A DNA stretch of 34,705 nucleotides from assembly GCA_009691725.1 (NCBI GenBank), contig SIAP01000022.1, forward strand, positions 1 to 34,705, in the 5' to 3' direction. Below are positions 31,835-34,705 of the stretch, piece by piece. Source of the stretch: Phycisphaerales bacterium. GTDB taxonomy: Bacteria; Planctomycetota; Phycisphaerae; Phycisphaerales; SM1A02. Every line of letters starts with the position of its first letter. Within the stretch, counting starts at the first letter, position 1. A program made the position numbers and the translations under genes. A model generated the notes under the pieces. The model was not told where the DNA came from. It was given only the letters and a program-made list of their open reading frames with translations, and made no database searches.

Positions 31835-32545
31835 TCACTTTTTGCCAGGAAACCCCTCTGGATATCGGGCTTTCCAAAGCGTGACCGCCTCTGGTTCGCG
31901 TGGATAGCGCACGGCGAGAGACCCCGCATCGCAGACCTCGCCGCGTGCGTACATGGACTGCGCGACGCTCAAGCAATCACGCGCTGAAAAGTGCGGCGGA
32001 AGAATTGTCATCCCAACCGCAAGTGCGCGCTCGCGCAGTTGCAGCGGCAGATGCTCATCTGCAATCAAGGTGCGCGCATCAGTTGGATCGAATTCAGTCG
32101 CGTCGACCCAGCGCGCATCTCGCACCGCAAGTTCCCCCGCTTCGTCGATTTCAATCGATGACATCCAACACGCACTCCCTTTGCCAGCGAGTGCGACGGC
32201 CACGCGCCGACCCTGCGGCCACCACGCAGCGCGGCACCCCATCGCCGCCACAAGTGCAGTCGGCACATCGAGTGCGGGTATTGACAGTGCCTCGCAGATC
32301 CCCTTCGCGGTCGCAATCGAAACGCGCAATCCAGTGAATCCGCCGGGTCCAGTCGAGACAGCGACCGCACGCAAGTCCTCCCTCTGCATCTTCGCTGCCT
32401 CGCAGACTTCGATGATTGCGGGCAACAGCAGATCCCGCTCACGCGGATCGCCCAGGGGCGTTCGTTCGACCACCTCGCCCGCTCGATTGCGGACCGCCAC
32501 GCAGATTGTTCTCTGGCTCGACTCGATGGCGAGAATGCCGTCCAT
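31835..32545 (-). CDS. tsaB: tRNA threonylcarbamoyladenosine biosynthesis protein TsaB
   Basis: The protein has 236 residues. Family blocks include I-L-A-I-E-S-S-Q-R at the start and the strongly conserved S-T-G-P-G-G-F-T-G-L-R-V-S-I-A-T-A-K-G. A second block, S-I-P-A-L-D-V-P-T-A-L-V-A-A, follows. TsaB has an ASKHA fold but is not itself catalytic. It bridges TsaD and TsaE for the t6A37 modification of ANN-decoding tRNAs. The ATG overlaps the upstream phosphoesterase stop by one base (TGATG). tsaD, tsaE and rimI are not in the window. Confidence 0.93.
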   Translation of the reverse strand: MDGILAIESSQRTICVAVRNRAGEVVERTPLGDPRERDLLLPAIIEVCEAAKMQREDLRAVAVSTGPGGFTGLRVSIATAKGICEALSIPALDVPTALVAAMGCRAAWWPQGRRVAVALAGKGSACWMSSIEIDEAGELAVRDARWVDATEFDPTDARTLIADEHLPLQLRERALAVGMTILPPHFSARDCLSVAQSMYARGEVCDAGSLAVRYPREPEAVTLWKARYPEGFPGKK

Positions 32546-33426
32546 CAGTGCAGCGCGCGGTGAAGCACGAGTGGGATCGCGCTGAGTACAAGATCATCCA
32601 CCGTTGGAAGTGTGTGCTCAAGACCGATGTAGACCACGGCACCTCGTGCATGATCGCTATTGATGACCAGCAATCCAGGCGCCGGACTCTCAATCCCCAT
32701 CTCGGCGTGGCAGTGACCGACAACCATCAGTTTCGCATGAAACCGCTCCAGCAGCGCGCACACATGCGCATGATCGTGAAGCCTTCCCCACACAACGCAC
32801 CATGCGGTCCCAGCAGGCGACTGATAGTCCTCTTGCTGCAGCGGTCGATCGAATGCCCCGTCGTCAAAGTCCATCCGACCAGGAATGGAATGAGCGCACC
32901 AGAGTCCGTTGTCGCTGCGCACCACCAGCGGCATCGCCAGGATGAACTCGCGAATTGCGGTGGCGACCTCTTCGGCGCGATCATTGAAAACATAGTCCAG
33001 GCCATCGTCGAACATAGCGACTTGATCGCCTCCGCCCTTGCTCACACTCATCCGGTGGCACTGTGCCAACTCGTGATTCGCCAACATGGGGTGCACTTGA
33101 GTTGGATATCGACGAACGAATTCCGCAACCATCGCAAGATTCCGATACGAAAGATCCATTCCATCCACAAGCGACTCGCCGTGAATAAGTTCGTGCAGCA
33201 TGACATGATTGTTGGCCGATTCGTCGAGTTCAGCCAGACGCACGATGGCGTCGAGGTGCCCCGGATAATCGTGCACATCACCCGTTGCGAGAAGCCGCCC
33301 AAACGGCGGAAGATGCACGGTCGAACCTCGGCGTAGTCGACACGCCAACATGAGTTCTGCTGCCTGCTCGAAGACATCGATCATCGCGGCGGCGTCAATG
33401 AAGTCAAGGTCGGGGAGCACCGTCAC
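32545..33426 (-). CDS. Calcineurin-like metallophosphoesterase with an altered second metal motif
   Basis: The protein has 293 residues from GTG 33426, which overlaps the DUF1573 stop as GTGA. Motif I is A-T-G-D50-V-H52-D-Y-P-G-H-L. Motif III is A-N117-H118-E (usually GNHE), and late motif G-H-C-H-A-E provides further metal histidines. Motif II, normally G-D-x-x-H/D-x-G/P with a bridging Asp, reads L-H-E79-L-I-H-G-E, so Glu stands where the bridging Asp belongs. Because the rest is intact the enzyme is probably still metal-dependent, but its activity may be changed. The substrate (protein, nucleotide or dinucleoside polyphosphate) is unknown. The frame continues to an upstream start at 33477, but that part lies inside DUF1573. 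Confidence 0.86.
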   Translation of the reverse strand: MTVLPDLDFIDAAAMIDVFEQAAELMLACRLRRGSTVHLPPFGRLLATGDVHDYPGHLDAIVRLAELDESANNHVMLHELIHGESLVDGMDLSYRNLAMVAEFVRRYPTQVHPMLANHELAQCHRMSVSKGGGDQVAMFDDGLDYVFNDRAEEVATAIREFILAMPLVVRSDNGLWCAHSIPGRMDFDDGAFDRPLQQEDYQSPAGTAWCVVWGRLHDHAHVCALLERFHAKLMVVGHCHAEMGIESPAPGLLVINSDHARGAVVYIGLEHTLPTVDDLVLSAIPLVLHRALH

Positions 33427-34505
33427 TTCGCGGACTCCGCGGGCACAACTTGCATCGAAATCGCCACAACGCCGCATCCCGTCGCCGTTTCGATCTCGAT
33501 GAATCCATAGACAATTCCCTTGACGCCCGCGGCTGGAGCGACTCGCACAAGGAGCGCAACTTCATCCTTGTTGCCCACTTCCCTCCCCCCAAGTCGTGTG
33601 CTCTCAAGGGATGCAACCATTTCAGGGGAAACTGACCGAACCCCCTTGATCGTCGACCAGTCTGGCCGCACCACTGCCCCCTTGCCCTGCGGGTTGTAGT
33701 GCTCAATGGTGATGGGCACAACAACAGACTCGCCTTGCACCACCCGCCCCGCAACACCGAGCGGTTCAGGGACAAACCAATATCGAATCGATTTCGTTGG
33801 GTCAGCACGCGATCCGGTGCACTTATGACGAATACGCAGCGGAATGAGCGGGCAATCGGCGCGATCGGTTTCGATAATCCACCACAGAGGCATTGATTCG
33901 CAGGGTGTCGTTGGGGCGGTCCACTTGATTGTGTAGGAGGCTTTGGGGGATTCCTTCGCAGGATCGAATGAGACAAATTGTGGCGCGGTGCCCCCCGCGC
34001 TCACGATCCGAAAGGGCTTGCCGTCCTCGCTTGCCACTGCGATCGTGCCAGACGAGACCTGCTTGAGCGCATCAACGAATGCTGGAGTCGCGTTGATAGG
34101 AAGACTCGCGACGGCCTTGAGCACCGCCATCATCGGTGCGGGACCGTTCTCGAAGGTCAGAAACACCTTGGCTTCCTTCTCGCCTGGGGTTCGCGGCACA
34201 TCGAGCGTGGCAAGCAATTCGACCGAGGCACCCGGAGCAATCACGCTCCCAGCCAGCGCATTCACGCCAGTGCACTTGCAACTGGGGACGACTGACTTGA
34301 TCGTGATCGGTTGCGCGCCAAGATTGCGAATCGAAAACTTCGCGGCGTGCTGCGATCCAGGCGACACCTTTCCAAAGTCGACGAGCGGCGGCTCGATGGC
34401 GACTGGGGGAGGCGCTGTCGCTTGGGCGCGGGCCGTCTCGCACCATGCACCGAGCCCAACGAGGGAGATCACTGCGGATATGACCGATGCACGCACAATT
34501 TTCAT
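33423..34505 (-). CDS. DUF1573 exported protein
   Basis: The protein has 360 residues. A signal peptide (1 to about 28, A-W-C-E-T-A-R-A-Q-A at the end) is followed by a DUF1573 immunoglobulin-like domain at ~36-130. Its marks are L-V-D-F-G-K-V-S-P-G-S, F-S-I-R-N-L-G-A-Q-P-I-T-I-K and S-C-K-C-T-G-V. The Cys pair in S-C-K-C is the family mark. The remaining ~230 residues are probably further beta domains (V-P-I-T-I-E-H-Y-N-P, V-Y-G-F-I-E-I-E-T-A-T-G-C). DUF1573 proteins are very common in Planctomycetes and Bacteroidetes and have no established function. It is the first gene of a four-gene minus-strand group, with 24 bases to the divergent TerC start. Confidence 0.9.
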   Translation of the reverse strand: MKIVRASVISAVISLVGLGAWCETARAQATAPPPVAIEPPLVDFGKVSPGSQHAAKFSIRNLGAQPITIKSVVPSCKCTGVNALAGSVIAPGASVELLATLDVPRTPGEKEAKVFLTFENGPAPMMAVLKAVASLPINATPAFVDALKQVSSGTIAVASEDGKPFRIVSAGGTAPQFVSFDPAKESPKASYTIKWTAPTTPCESMPLWWIIETDRADCPLIPLRIRHKCTGSRADPTKSIRYWFVPEPLGVAGRVVQGESVVVPITIEHYNPQGKGAVVRPDWSTIKGVRSVSPEMVASLESTRLGGREVGNKDEVALLVRVAPAAGVKGIVYGFIEIETATGCGVVAISMQVVPAESAK

Positions 34506-34529
34506 CGCGCTTCTATCTTACGCCGCCAC

Positions 34530-34705
34530 ATGGAACTCCTCACCATCGATAATGCGCTCGCCTTCCTCGCACTCAGCGCACTCGAGATCATTCTCGGTGT
34601 CGACAATGTCATCTACATCGCCATCCTGTGTGGGAGACTGCCAAAAGAAGATCAGCAGTTCGCGCGCAATGTCGGTCTTGGACTGGCAATGGCAGTCCGC
34701 ATTGG
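34530..34705 (+). CDS. TerC-family integral membrane protein, 5' end only
   Basis: Only 58 codons are present before the window ends. The start reads M-E-L-L-T-I-D-N-A-L-A-F-L-A-L-S-A-L-E-I-I-L-G-V-D-N-V-I-Y-I. The A-L-E-x-x-L-G-x-D-N motif in the first membrane helix is the hallmark of TerC/Alx/YkoY proteins, which are linked to manganese export and metal loading of exported proteins, or to tellurium resistance. Subfamily cannot be told from this fragment. Confidence 0.85.
   Translation, partial: MELLTIDNALAFLALSALEIILGVDNVIYIAILCGRLPKEDQQFARNVGLGLAMAVRI

Noticed and set aside
1-34705. CRISPR arrays, tRNA or rRNA genes, insertion sequences, phage genes
   Set aside because: The window is nearly filled by chromosomal protein genes; the only tandem repeats are short coding repeats and one 21-base duplication.

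Overview
The window is a gene-dense piece of bacterial chromosome with about 29 protein genes. There is no gene-free stretch longer than about 90 bases, and I see no tRNA, rRNA, CRISPR array, insertion sequence or phage gene. Base composition is GC-rich and even throughout. The best lineage guess is a planctomycete, probably of the Phycisphaerae side. The reasons are the C-x-x-C zinc ribbon ending in GRCPEC on a membrane protein, a DUF1573 exported protein, a winged-helix/excisionase-like domain with a long Asp/Ser-rich tail, and many lipoproteins. This is inference from sequence style, not from a marker-gene tree.

Layout. Bases 1-2126 (+) hold the end of one M16 peptidase subunit and a complete partner that has lost the zinc motif. 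2115-3716 (-) is murJ, divergent from a small lipoprotein (3755-4270). From 15312 down to 4267 the minus strand carries a nine-gene run: ppdK, CBM9-like lipoprotein, glutamate-dehydrogenase-like protein, HIT hydrolase, birA, two unknown exported proteins, parA, and a VanZ/zinc-ribbon membrane protein. Most neighbours overlap by 4 bases. Divergent from ppdK is pabB (15377-16789, +). Next come phoH (-), a NIF3 protein (+), and a minus-strand set MFP - RND pump - ROK kinase (25103 to 19592). gatC-gatA (+) follows, then a lipoprotein and mutY (-). Divergent from mutY is a membrane-anchored helix-turn-helix protein coupled to psd (28674-30604, +). The last group (34505 to 30652, -) is DUF1573 - metallophosphoesterase - tsaB - receiver-like/GAF protein. 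The first codons of a TerC-family gene close the window.

How they work together. Most genes are housekeeping: peptidoglycan precursor export (murJ), phosphatidylethanolamine synthesis (psd), tRNA modification and charging (tsaB, gatCA), base-excision repair (mutY), biotin ligation (birA), pyrophosphate-linked pyruvate/PEP conversion (ppdK), folate precursor synthesis (pabB) and envelope efflux. The unusual parts are altered members of known families. A GDH-like protein has Ala in place of the catalytic lysine. PPDK carries a repeat-built basic N-terminal tail. A ROK protein lacks the zinc motif. A metallophosphoesterase has Glu in place of a metal-bridging Asp. A DNA-binding-type domain is tethered to the membrane and translationally coupled to phosphatidylserine decarboxylase. 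Eleven of the 17 same-strand neighbour pairs share a 4-base start/stop overlap, so translational coupling is the dominant organisation here.
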